Positions 35,740-44,886 of a DNA stretch of 64,000 nucleotides are shown in pieces; positions within the stretch are counted from its first letter, which is position 1; the number at the start of each line of letters is the position of its first letter. The notes under the pieces were generated by a model that saw nothing but the letters and a program-made list of their open reading frames with translations, ran no database searches and had not been told where the DNA came from. Source of the stretch: Lumbricus rubellus (taxonomy: Eukaryota > Annelida > Clitellata > Crassiclitellata > Lumbricidae); contig OX243815.1 of NCBI GenBank assembly GCA_945859605.1, forward strand, positions 44,788,486 to 44,852,485, in the 5' to 3' direction. Position numbers and translations under genes: made by a program.

Positions 35740-36419
35740 TTAGAATTTATTAATGTTTGTAACGACCTTTGTGGTATAATATTGGAGGCATGGGCAGTAT
35801 GGGAATTTTAAAAAATTAACTGATCCACGTGACGTTGGAGTGTGAATGGAAGATTTTACTTAAGGTCCTAAGAAATACTGGATGGTAGAACCACACAACC
35901 CAAACAAATTCTCACCTGAGAATAGACTCATATAGGCCTAACTTTAGATTGTGACGGTGGTGTACAGTTTAAAGTGGCGATGTTGATGTATGTACCGTGT
36001 TAATACCATCCAGTTTATGGTGATCTAATTATAAGCTGGTGGTGATACCGACGACGACGATGATGATGATGATGTCATTTTAAAGTGTGCATAGGCCAAC
36101 AAAAGTACAATAAAAATATGACTTGGATTAAATTCCAGATAAATAAATTCACTCAGCGGGTAGCCTACTTCAGGGGAGTAGCCATGGCAGGAAAATATTT
36201 CGCTGTGTTTCCATTTGGGGGGAGGGGTGCTCCAATAGACATGGTTGCAAATGCACAATTAGATTTTTTTATAAATTTAATGAATTTTTGCAGCTGTGAA
36301 GCCATTTTTGTGCTGTTGTAAATATTTGAAAATGTTCATTTTCATACGTTTTTGCATAATTTACCATGGAAGATGGCAGGGAGAGAAGGGGTTGTGCAAT
36401 TCTATAAATTCCTTGAAAC
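35740..36419. other. Non-coding stretch with a hAT-like MITE fragment
   Basis: Contains a CGACGACGATGATGATG run (about 36050-36074) and, at about 36240-36430, sequence related to the MITE at 14840 (ATTTACCATGGAAGATGG, GGGTTGTGCAATTCT). No exon is recognised. Confidence 0.5.
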
Positions 36420-36640
36420 CTCTGGTAGGTGGAGCTAGAGGCGTCCGTTAATGACGTTGTCGACTGATTTGCCTGCAACAAACAATAAAGTTCTTCTTTT
36501 CGGCATGGATCATCTGACATGGATATAAAATTAGTGCAAACTTACCGTGCACATACGGATGACGTTACCCATGACAACAGCTATTACAGTGATGCTGAGA
36601 ATTTTCCAAAAGCTTCGTGGGTCCTTCAAGAGCTGTGAGC
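36420..36640 (-). CDS. Two putative exons, one with a membrane segment (unassigned)
   Basis: Minus-strand segment 36640-36546 has acceptor GCGTTTTGCAG and donor GTAAGT. It reads SQLLKDPRSFW, then KILSITVIAVVMGNVIRMCT, which looks like a transmembrane helix. Segment 36472-36420 (acceptor TTTGTTGCAG, donor GTTTCA) continues in frame as ANQSTTSLTDASSSTYQ. They could be 5' exons of the profilin-like gene, but the phase of the second does not fit the chosen acceptor of exon A, so another exon would be needed. The left border touches a hAT-like MITE. Tentative. Confidence 0.3.
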
Positions 36641-37061
36641 CTGCAAAACGCAAAAAAAACTCCTCTGGTAATTTAGGCTATAGGCCTATATCGTCTACTT
36701 AGAGCAAAAAAGTTCCAACTCTGAAAACCATTATTTTCAGGAATCCAAAAAGCAGTTTCAATACCAAATTGCAAATCGTCATTTTATTAGTGACTACAAT
36801 CAACAGTTGAATATTATGCATAAAACCTCAGTAAAACAAGATGAAATAGTCTGATCAATATTACTTAACACATCATTGATATAAGTGTCAATTCATTCTA
36901 GATGGTACATTTTTGCACTTAAAAGTTGAAAGTCAAAACATTCTAACTAAATAAACTTTGTTGCTTTGTTAAGTGTGATGAAACCAGAAAAATGATGATA
37001 CTACACATAAAAGCAAAACCAAGTTATTATTTATCCAGTATGTTGTTCTTGCTCAATTGCC

Positions 37062-40025
37062 TCAGTTACGAACAGCGAGAGACTCGTAGAACGGTTTACA
37101 ATCATTTGGCAGAAAAGCGCAAAGTTTGAGCAGGTCTTCCTTCTTGTTTTTGTCTACCCCCAGTGGTGCGGTATACGCGTGTGTTAGCTCCATATTACTG
37201 AAATTGACATTCCTTCCCCTCTTCTTGTAGACAACCGCTTCACTCACTCCTCCAATTTCGTTGGAAAACGAAACTGCTACATCGCGCGCATCGTCTCGGC
37301 TGTAGATGATAGAGTGCTTTGTTATGATGCCTGCAAAAGCGTTGCCACGCATCACAGTGTTAACTGCACTCCAGTCATAGATATTTTCTCTTTTCAGAGA
37401 AATAACTTTATATGGCATTTTTGGTCTAGCCTCCTCGTATTGACTGGGAAGATGAATATCTCGCTTTCGAACTTTGTTTTCAATTGAGCTGTGAATAGCA
37501 TCGCATTCCATCTGCGAGTGGCCAGATTCAAAGTACTTTTGTTCGACTTTTTGCGTATTCACACTCCTGCTGAGAAACACAATTATCATACTACACACCA
37601 CCCTGTTTCTATTCTGCCCTGCACAGGTATCACTGTATACTGTTATCTGCTCAGCGCCCTTTTTATCTTCTTCAACCAGCCAATGGTATAAAGCTGATGC
37701 AATTTCATTGGCTCCTCTTCCGGCCTCTGACTCTGTCCACATGTAGCAGCTCCCTTCCTTTGTTCCCAAGTTATAGAAAGTTAGATTATACATGCTAAGT
37801 TTTCGCAAATAATATGCTGAACCCACTGATAACTTCGGAACGGTAAGAACTTGTTCAAGGTCCATTGCTGCGCATATTTTGCTATCAGAAGTGCCTTCTT
37901 TATCGATAATCTTGCTCGTTCGGACTTGCTCTTTCCTTCGAATATGTGCAGCGTATTCCGCTTGTTCCTCTGCTGCTAAAACACCTCCATTTGACTTCTT
38001 GCGCAACTCAAACTTACAACACGAATCACATGTGTCCTTCGATGGCTTATGAAATCTTAGGTTGTAATCATTCACAAACACAGATCGATACCCACTCTCG
38101 TGTACAACCTCTTTTGCCTCACTCATGCACTTGTCCTTATATAATCGATACATGGCAGAAATGGTCAAATCTCCCTCGAGATACTTACACACTCTGGTTG
38201 AACGACAATAATGACTTTCCACGTGTGGAAATGACTCAATGTGTAATTTGACTTCAGCCAAGGAATCTGGCTTGGTTTTGTTATGACCCCCTCGTTTTTC
38301 ATTTACAGAACCTTTGCCTGGTGTTGCGCCACGAATGCCAATTTTGTGTGCTTCACGTACCATTGCGGCTGATATGTCCAACGTATTTAGAAAGAAATTT
38401 TTACACACACTCACTCTCTCGTTCTCTATATTGGGCAAGAAAAAGTAATATGAATGATTTCGTGGTTTACTCTTACCACCGTTATTCAGCTTGGTTCTGG
38501 TCGATACAACCTGCTTCTCAGTATTGCTACCAACAAATTCATGTCGTCGTTCCTTCAAACCCATTTCCCAAAAAGCTTTGTTTATCTTATCCTGTTGCTG
38601 CTCATCAATTTTTGTACTACACTTTCTCCTGCACTTTTCTGCCATGCACATACCTCTTACTACTCTCTTCGAGGTCTCTGGCATATTGGTATTTTTTTCT
38701 TGCGTTTAACTTGTTCTCCACAATTGTAAGCTTTTTTCTGCACAAATCGTTTCCATTCCAGTTCATTTCTTTTACGCTTCCGGGTCTTCTTATGCTGAGA
38801 CTCAGACTGGTCTTCAATTGCAGACACTGGGGGCGGAGGCTGGTTGATATTGTCCAGAATGGCATGTAGAGACTGGTCGACACCGGCCAGCAAAGCAGGT
38901 TGAGATTGGTCGACGGTGTCCAGAATGGCATGTAGAGACTGGTTGACATTGTCCAGAATGGCATGTAGAGACTGGTCGACACCGGCCAGCAAAGCAGGTT
39001 GAGATTGGTCGACAGCGGCCAGCAAAGCAGGTTGAGATTGGTCGACGGTGTCCAGAATGGCATGTAGAGACTGGTCGACACCGGCCAGCAAAGCAGGTTG
39101 AGATTGGTCGACGGTGTCCAGAATGGCATGTAGAGACTGGTTGACATTGTCCAGAATGGCATGTAGAGACTGGTCGACACCGGCCAGCAAAGCAGGTTGA
39201 GATTGGTCGACAGCGGCCAGCAAAGCAGGTTGAGATTGGTCGGCGGTGTCCAGAATGGCATGTAGAGACTGGTCGACACCGGCCAGCAAAGCAGGTTGAG
39301 ATTGGTCGACAGCGGCCAGCAAAGCAGGTTGAGGCTGGTCTACTGTGGCCGATGCAGCAAGCGTGAAGTGGTCGGTAACAGGAGGGGATGAGCGTCCAGA
39401 CTGTTTCATACACGTACCGTCGTCGTTCGACTCATCATCACTGAGCTTGTGATCTTCGTCGACTGCCTGTTATCTGGATCAATATTGTTTAAGAGTAAAT
39501 TATGTCCCATAATGATTTTATCTTACCTTGGTTATGCGCTTCAATGTTAATTTGGGTTTGGGTTATGTAGCCCAAACCCAAGCCATAACTTTAACCCTCA
39601 TTAATTTTAGCCGTAATTAGCAATGAATTTACTCATCGAGGCCATGGTTAGGCTGTTTTTGGCAAATTCAGAGTTGAAACATTGGTGCATAATAATGAAG
39701 GAGTCATTGTGAGCAGATGGGATGATATTGAGCGATCCAGATTAAGTGAACATCAGATTCTGCGTTAAGGTTTCCTAGTAAATATTTCAAATCCAACGAT
39801 ATCTCGATGTTTGAGTAACTTGCGAATATATTTCGGTATTATTACATTTAATATCAAGCGTGTGGCGACAAGCACATAATATCGCCCGCAGTTACGGATA
39901 CTCGCGTTTCATTAAATCAAAAGCATGAAATAAATCTTACCTGCGTCAGATTCATCGAGCATGAGCAGTCGCAGCACTTCACAAGCTTTAAATTTGCTTT
40001 GCCTATAATTATTTGATCGTGACAT
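37062..40025 (-). pseudogene. Transposase-like protein with 11-residue repeats; one frameshift
   Basis: Exon 1 (40025-39941) starts at ATG and encodes MSRSNNYRQSKFKACEVLRL and LMLDESDA. Exon 2 (39462-37062; acceptor AACAGGCAG) continues with an acidic stretch, about fifteen 11-residue repeats (VDQSQPALLAG / VDQSLHAILDT; about 39342-38848), a basic KKTRKRKRNELEWKRF segment, then a long conserved region. The frame breaks near 38699 in a run of seven A; one base difference separates it from the next frame. The downstream frame carries C-x3-C-x3-C (CMAEKCRRKC), TCDSCCKFE, AAMDLEQVL, YSDTCAGQNRNR and GHSQMECDAIHSSIE; the last three could supply a D-D-E triad. I recognise the pattern from uncharacterised transposase-like proteins of invertebrates but cannot name the superfamily. 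Single-copy host use is possible but unproven. Confidence 0.75.
38848..39342 (-). repeat. 33 bp tandem repeat coding for 11-residue units
   Basis: Fifteen near-perfect 33 bp units of two kinds, GTCGACCAATCTCAACCTGC and GTCGACCAGTCTCTACATGC (first 20 bases), arranged in a 66-99 bp higher-order pattern. The unit is a multiple of three without stops, so all three minus frames stay open; only the VDQSQPALLAG frame joins the transposase. Confidence 0.9.
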
Positions 40026-40420
40026 TGTTCGAAACTTGCTAAAAAATAATTATTGTCGCGAAATTTAACCAAAATTATCACAAAATATCATCGTTAACAG
40101 CCGCCGGAAGTTGATCAGTGGTGAGCAAAAATATTCCAACTACAGTTGAAACAACATTGCTCTCAATAGCCTAATCCGGGATGTTGATGATTTGAGGCAA
40201 AAATGTTCTATCTACACTTGGAACAAATTCGCACTATAGAATATAATAATAGTCACAGTTGAAACAAAAGTGCTTCGCTAGATGTCAGTACTGGTATGTG
40301 CTATAGAGCTGGAACATTTTTGCACGAAAGATAAATGAATTTACTCAACGAGGCTATGGTTAGGCTGATATTGACGAATTCAGAGTTAGAACATTTTTGC
40401 TTTTAGGGGACGATATACGG

Positions 40421-40630
40421 TCATGCATTATAAAGTTCAAGGGTCTCGAATTATAAAATTTCAAGGGTCATTCATGATACAGTTCAAAAGTTATGCATGA
40501 AAAACTTCAAAGGCCATTCATGATAAAGTTCATAGGTCATGCATGATAAAGTTCAAAGGTCAGGCTTGATAAAATTCAAAGGTCGTCCATGATAAAGTTC
40601 ATAGGTCACGCATGATGAAGTTCAGTTGCT
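40421..40630. repeat. ~24 bp minisatellite of AGTTCANAGGTCA-like sites
   Basis: About nine copies of a unit near 24 bp, CATGATAAAGTTCAAAGGTC-like, start just outside the right end of the transposon. Several copies read AGTTCAAAGGTCA or AGTTCATAGGTCA, which is a DR1 arrangement of nuclear-receptor half-sites. An isolated AGTTCAAAGGTCA also occurs at 78-90. Confidence 0.8.
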
Positions 40631-40639
40631 TTATAAATT

Positions 40640-42050
40640 AGTCCTTTCGCGCACTATAGTACGAAATCGACAAGCAAGCCCAACGAAATTAATAAACACC
40701 GACGTTGCAGTGTCTTCTAAAAGGTGCCCGCATTTGCCCCTCTCTCTCCTATAGCCCAGAAGTTTATGCATCACGCATTATTCAACTGTGTGAACTCGCT
40801 GCAAATTAACAATAAATAATGCAAAAATAATAATATTTATACATACGTTTTCAGACGTTTCTTCTAAGGTTTTCTTTTCCGGTTTCTATAGCGCCCTGAT
40901 ATCTGTTTCTTGGCAGAAGTGACGTTAGCGCTGCAGTGGACGATGATGACAAATTGCTAAAGTTGATTACGGTCCAACCATTTCATTCACTGCAGTAGAC
41001 GATGGTTGGACAAGAAATAGTCGCTAAAAATAGACTGCAGGCTGTCCAGTAAATAATATGCGACATGAAAATTCGAAATCGAGTCTGCGTTTGTTATCGA
41101 CTTTTGATTTACACAACGCAGTCCAAGGATTTCTTAGCAGTGGTAAATGGGCGCGTGACTTGCCGCGCGACACTGTCGAATGTACAGATAAAACTGACGG
41201 ATGGATGGACAGATTGATAGATAGAAAGGCAGGCAGGCATGCAAGTAGACAGGCAAGTGGACAGGCAGACAGATAGGCAGACAGACAGACACGTAGATAA
41301 AAGTCCCAGATCCTACAATCTAAGCACTATTTTTATGTGGACCGTCACCGCTGACGTGTACCAGACATCTTCCGTGGCAAACGTCCATCCATTCACTTGC
41401 CGCTAGATAGAAGTCCACATCCAGACGACACAAAGCATGCATGCTTTGTGACTTCATGTGAGATCGTCAGACGGTCTTCTATTCGGAAACGAACGAAAGG
41501 GAGGAGGGTGGATGACTGATGTGCGGAGAGGAGAGGGGGGTGTAACGGAACACCTGAGCAACAGATGGCGCGCCAAGTTTCGACCGATGGTGACTCAGAG
41601 TGTGACTGGAGTGGGGTATGTTGTGTGATAGTCTCTCCTATCGTCAGCTGTGTGTCGTGTAATTGCTTTGCATTGTATTGTATATATTATTATGCACAAT
41701 GGCCTGTAATACAATAGATAAGGTCTTAATAATTATTTGTAGGGGTAGCTCGTGACCTCCCTCACACTACCCTCGTGCGCTTATAAACCGTCTACAGGTC
41801 ATTCGTGATTAGCTTTGACCTAATCGAAGTATATATTCGCAGTGATGATGGAAATGACGTTGATGATGATAATGATGACGATGGTGGTGGTGGTGATGAT
41901 GACGATCATGGTCGTGGTGGTGACGGTGATGATGATGACGACAGTGGTGACGATGATCATAGTGATGTTGATGATCATGGTCATTCTTATTTTTTGCCCT
42001 GGGGTATACCCTACTTTGTTCCCCCAGGGACTTATAAAAAATTAATATAA
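40640..42050. other. Intergenic stretch with microsatellites
   Basis: No exon recognised. Contains a degenerate (AGGC/AGAC)n run at about 41219-41296 and a GATGAT/GGTGGT run at about 41830-41985. Confidence 0.5.
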
Positions 42051-42080
42051 AAGCAATATGCCTGGAACGTCTAAAAAACT

Positions 42081-42230
<150 letters not shown>

Positions 42231-43177
42231 CAGGGGTGTAACGAGGTTTAGAAAAGTGGGGGGGCCTAAATAGGACGTAGTGGATTTATTTGGCGCGAAG
42301 CGCCAAAAAATTTTTTAAAGGGCCCCCCCAGTTTTTCACAAGGCCCCCCCAAGTGGGGGGGCCCTGGGGAGCCTTAGTAACAAATGGGGCAGCTTCAAAA
42401 GTCCCAAATTAATCCTCTAATTAGAGTATAAATGGGTGAAATTGGGTGAAAATAGAGTGGAGACGTGTCAGACGGGATATGAAAATACAACAGAGAAAAA
42501 AGACGGAAATATCGTAGAGTTATAGGATTATTTTACAACCTCGGGTAAAAATAAAACAGAAAAATAAGTAAGGGGATCGATTTTTCTAGGTGGCAACCGA
42601 TTTCCGCCGTTTCGTCACAGTTTCGTGAAACACGTTGCTAGTAGCTACTATGACGGGATTGACCGCACATTGCAAACAACTAGTAGGATACACGTACTCA
42701 CGTAGGTCTGATACACGAAAAGTTAGTAAGTTACTACTAGTACTAGCTTCAAGTAGCTTGTAACACCTGTAGGCTGTAGGCTATTGAAAAAACTGCAATT
42801 GTCTGAATTTCTAAGGTGATCCTTTGCCTTTACTCTTGTCGTCGTTTTTTTTTACAAGAGATCGAAACTGATCAATAAAGAGATCGATCAACAAGACAAG
42901 ATTTCAGAGACACTCCAATTAAAAGGCTGTAATAAAATAATGGAAGTAAACTATATTCGACCTCAACAGCTATTTCCAACTGTCGCTTTGCTCTTTACTG
43001 TGGCTTAGCTCTTTTTTGGAAAGATTTTAAGGACCACTTTTCCTCTCTTTTCTCAAAAAAGTGGGAGGGCCCTCTCATAAAAAAGTGGGGGGTCCGTTCT
43101 CATATTAGGCCCCCCCCCCTGATAAAAAAAGTGGGGGGGCCAGGCCCCCCCAGGCCCCCCCACTCGTTACACCCCTG
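42231..43177. mobile_element. hAT-type element inserted in the ATC/ACC microsatellite
   Basis: Ends CAGGGGTGTAACGAG are perfectly inverted. The flanks carry ACCACCAC on both sides (42223-42230, 43178-43185), an 8 bp duplication, though the surrounding ACC repeat weakens this evidence. Subterminal regions hold GTGGGGGGGCC and GGCCCCCCC runs. The interior has no recognisable transposase. Confidence 0.75.
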
Positions 43178-43206
43178 ACCACCACCACCACCACCACCAT
43201 CATCGT

Positions 43207-44252
43207 CATTATTATTGCAACAAGATCAGTAGTAGTAACATGACTAACAACAGCAAATGATTTGTCGCAGATTTTTTTTTATTTTAATCGATAGTCACTT
43301 CATGAATGATTGTAGCCTACGTCGCTAATTATAGGCTGCATTGCGTGTCATGGTCTAAAACAGCTTGTCTGTGCCCTTAACCTAACATGATTGTCAGTTT
43401 GTCCCAGTTAGTCCAGCAGCCTAGCCTTATAGTTGTAGCCTAATGTAGGCCTATAGGCCTACTATTGTATAGCTTTCGCTATTTAGGATATTTGGCAGTT
43501 TATGCAGCGCGTTTACATGTTCGTACAAAAAATTGATAGACCTTGCTGCTGGAGATCGATTCCAAAATAGGCCTACTTTTAAACAAAATTGGTCGATGCA
43601 GTGAGAAAGTTTTGTGTTCTTTCCTTTTTAGGCTATAAGTTGTGTGTGGACGATGCGGTTTTCTTTCTTTGCACTGATAAAATCCACAGTGGTTCTCATG
43701 TATTTTTTCTGCACGATCTTCAATGTCTCACGTTTTCAATCCAAAATATTTCTCGAGATATGGCACCTCAGTCTCGATAGTGTTAGGAGGTTGCGCAACC
43801 GTACACTCTAGTTACCGTGGTACTTTTGGCCTCGATTAGAGAGCACACATATTGGGTACTCTAGCGAATGAATAGTCTATTAATTTATCGATGTTTGCCA
43901 TGAGCCTACACCGTGTGTGAGCGCGTATGGATTATATTTTGGCACGGCTGTTGTTTACTTTAACGCAGTGATAGCTAACTGGCTGAATAGCTGAAATTGA
44001 TCCATTGCTTTAGTAGATGCAAAAGGGAAATTATACTCAAACGGAATATATAGACAGATATATATATATATATATATGTAACCTAACGTTCATAACCTAA
44101 GATACAACAAAATGGCACTTAGCCTGTTAATTTTGGAACAAAACGTAACGCTAGATGGACTTTAAATCTTCATTTAACATTATAATTGCAACATGAGGTT
44201 GTTAGGTGAATGTAGGCTAAGAGTTTGTTTAAGGTGAGTTAGGGCGTGGCGT
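43207..44252. other. Intergenic stretch left of the tRNA gene
   Basis: Apart from the profilin 3'-end copy and an AT run at about 44057-44080, nothing is recognised. Confidence 0.5.
43758..43830 (-). pseudogene. Copy of the profilin-like gene's 3' end
   Basis: About 74 bp matches 34801-34875 at roughly 90% identity: TCTCGATAGTGTTAGGAGGT, TGCGCAACCGTACACTCTAG and TTACCGTGGT. In the profilin-like gene this spans the last codons, the stop and the start of the 3' UTR. The centre is CGGTTGCGCAACCG, a perfect palindrome at 34801-34875, with one change here. Further upstream the match to the coding exon stops. It could instead be a dispersed repeat that was captured as a 3' end. Confidence 0.55.
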
Positions 44253-44325
44253 GCCTCCGTGGCCTAATGGATAAGGCATCGGCCTCCTAAGCCGGGGATT
44301 GCGGGTTCGAGTCCCGTCGGAGGTG
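44253..44325 (+). tRNA. tRNA-Arg (anticodon CCT)
   Basis: Folds as a full 73-base tRNA: acceptor GCCTCCG/CGGAGGT (one G-U pair) with discriminator G, D arm GCCT/AGGC, anticodon arm TCGGC/GCCGG with loop CTCCTAA (anticodon CCT, reads AGG), 5-base variable loop, and T arm GCGGG/CCCGT with TTCGAGT. Both internal promoter boxes are intact, no intron is present, and a T run follows at about 44339. All stems pair, which argues for a functional gene and not a SINE head. Confidence 0.95.
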
Positions 44326-44758
44326 TAGGACGTGACCATTTTGGAAATAACACCGGTAGGCTAATGGGTGCAGTCTAAAAAACCTATATAGACTACATTT
44401 GTGCTTCAATGCAGCTGTTCTTGTAAAAAATCACCTCTTATATCTTTTCGGGTCATGAATATCCTAGTTTAAATTGACTGTGTTCCATTTTCTGAATTGC
44501 GATTTCAGTGACGGTTTCAGTACCTTCAGAATATCGCTATATCGGTTCGTTATCGATTAAATCACTGTGATTAAATGCACGTCCACGGACCACCCGAGTA
44601 TAGGAGGTTTTATATCTGAAAGCAGATCGTGATGCAAAACGACAGCCGATGCCTATTTTTAGCCTCTGAGCGTATCGATGCGGCTTTGGATGCAGCAAAG
44701 CAGCAGTCATACAGAAGCCTTTGGTGTATTGGATCTTTGATGCGACTGCACGTTTCCG

Positions 44759-44766
44759 TGACGTCA
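44759..44766 (+). promoter_or_regulatory. CRE-like site TGACGTCA
   Basis: Perfect TGACGTCA palindrome, 120 bp upstream of the JmjC start codon and 23 bp before a TATAAAG. CREB/ATF factors bind this sequence in animals. Use here is inferred from position. Confidence 0.5.
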
Positions 44767-44788
44767 TCAGTCTATGTGTACGATGGAG

Positions 44789-44795
44789 TATAAAG
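44789..44795 (+). promoter_or_regulatory. TATA-like box of the JmjC gene
   Basis: TATAAAG about 92 bp before ATG 44887, compatible with a transcription start near 44820. Confidence 0.4.
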
Positions 44796-44886
44796 TGTAA
44801 ACACGATGGGCCGATCGGAGATGGTGTCTTGTAAACGGGTAATACGATCAGAATAGTTCTAGTCTAGAGTGCCACGGTTCGAAAGG

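Larger units (their letters stand above)
36691..40413 (-). mobile_element. Nearly intact 3.7 kb DNA transposon
   Basis: The inverted ends share TCGTC, then AGCAAAAA and AACTCTGAA (left 36691-36727; right, reversed, 40413-40377). TATA flanks both ends (36687-36690, 40414-40417), giving a candidate TATA or TA target duplication. Subterminal copies of GCAAAAATGTTCTA-like sequence occur at about 36905, 39675, 40125 and 40200. It encodes one two-exon transposase-like gene on the minus strand. Confidence 0.75.

Noticed and set aside
38617..39413. Two additional long minus frames across the 33 bp repeat
   Set aside because: The repeat unit is a multiple of three and free of stops, so all frames are open; only one joins the upstream exon and the downstream basic segment.
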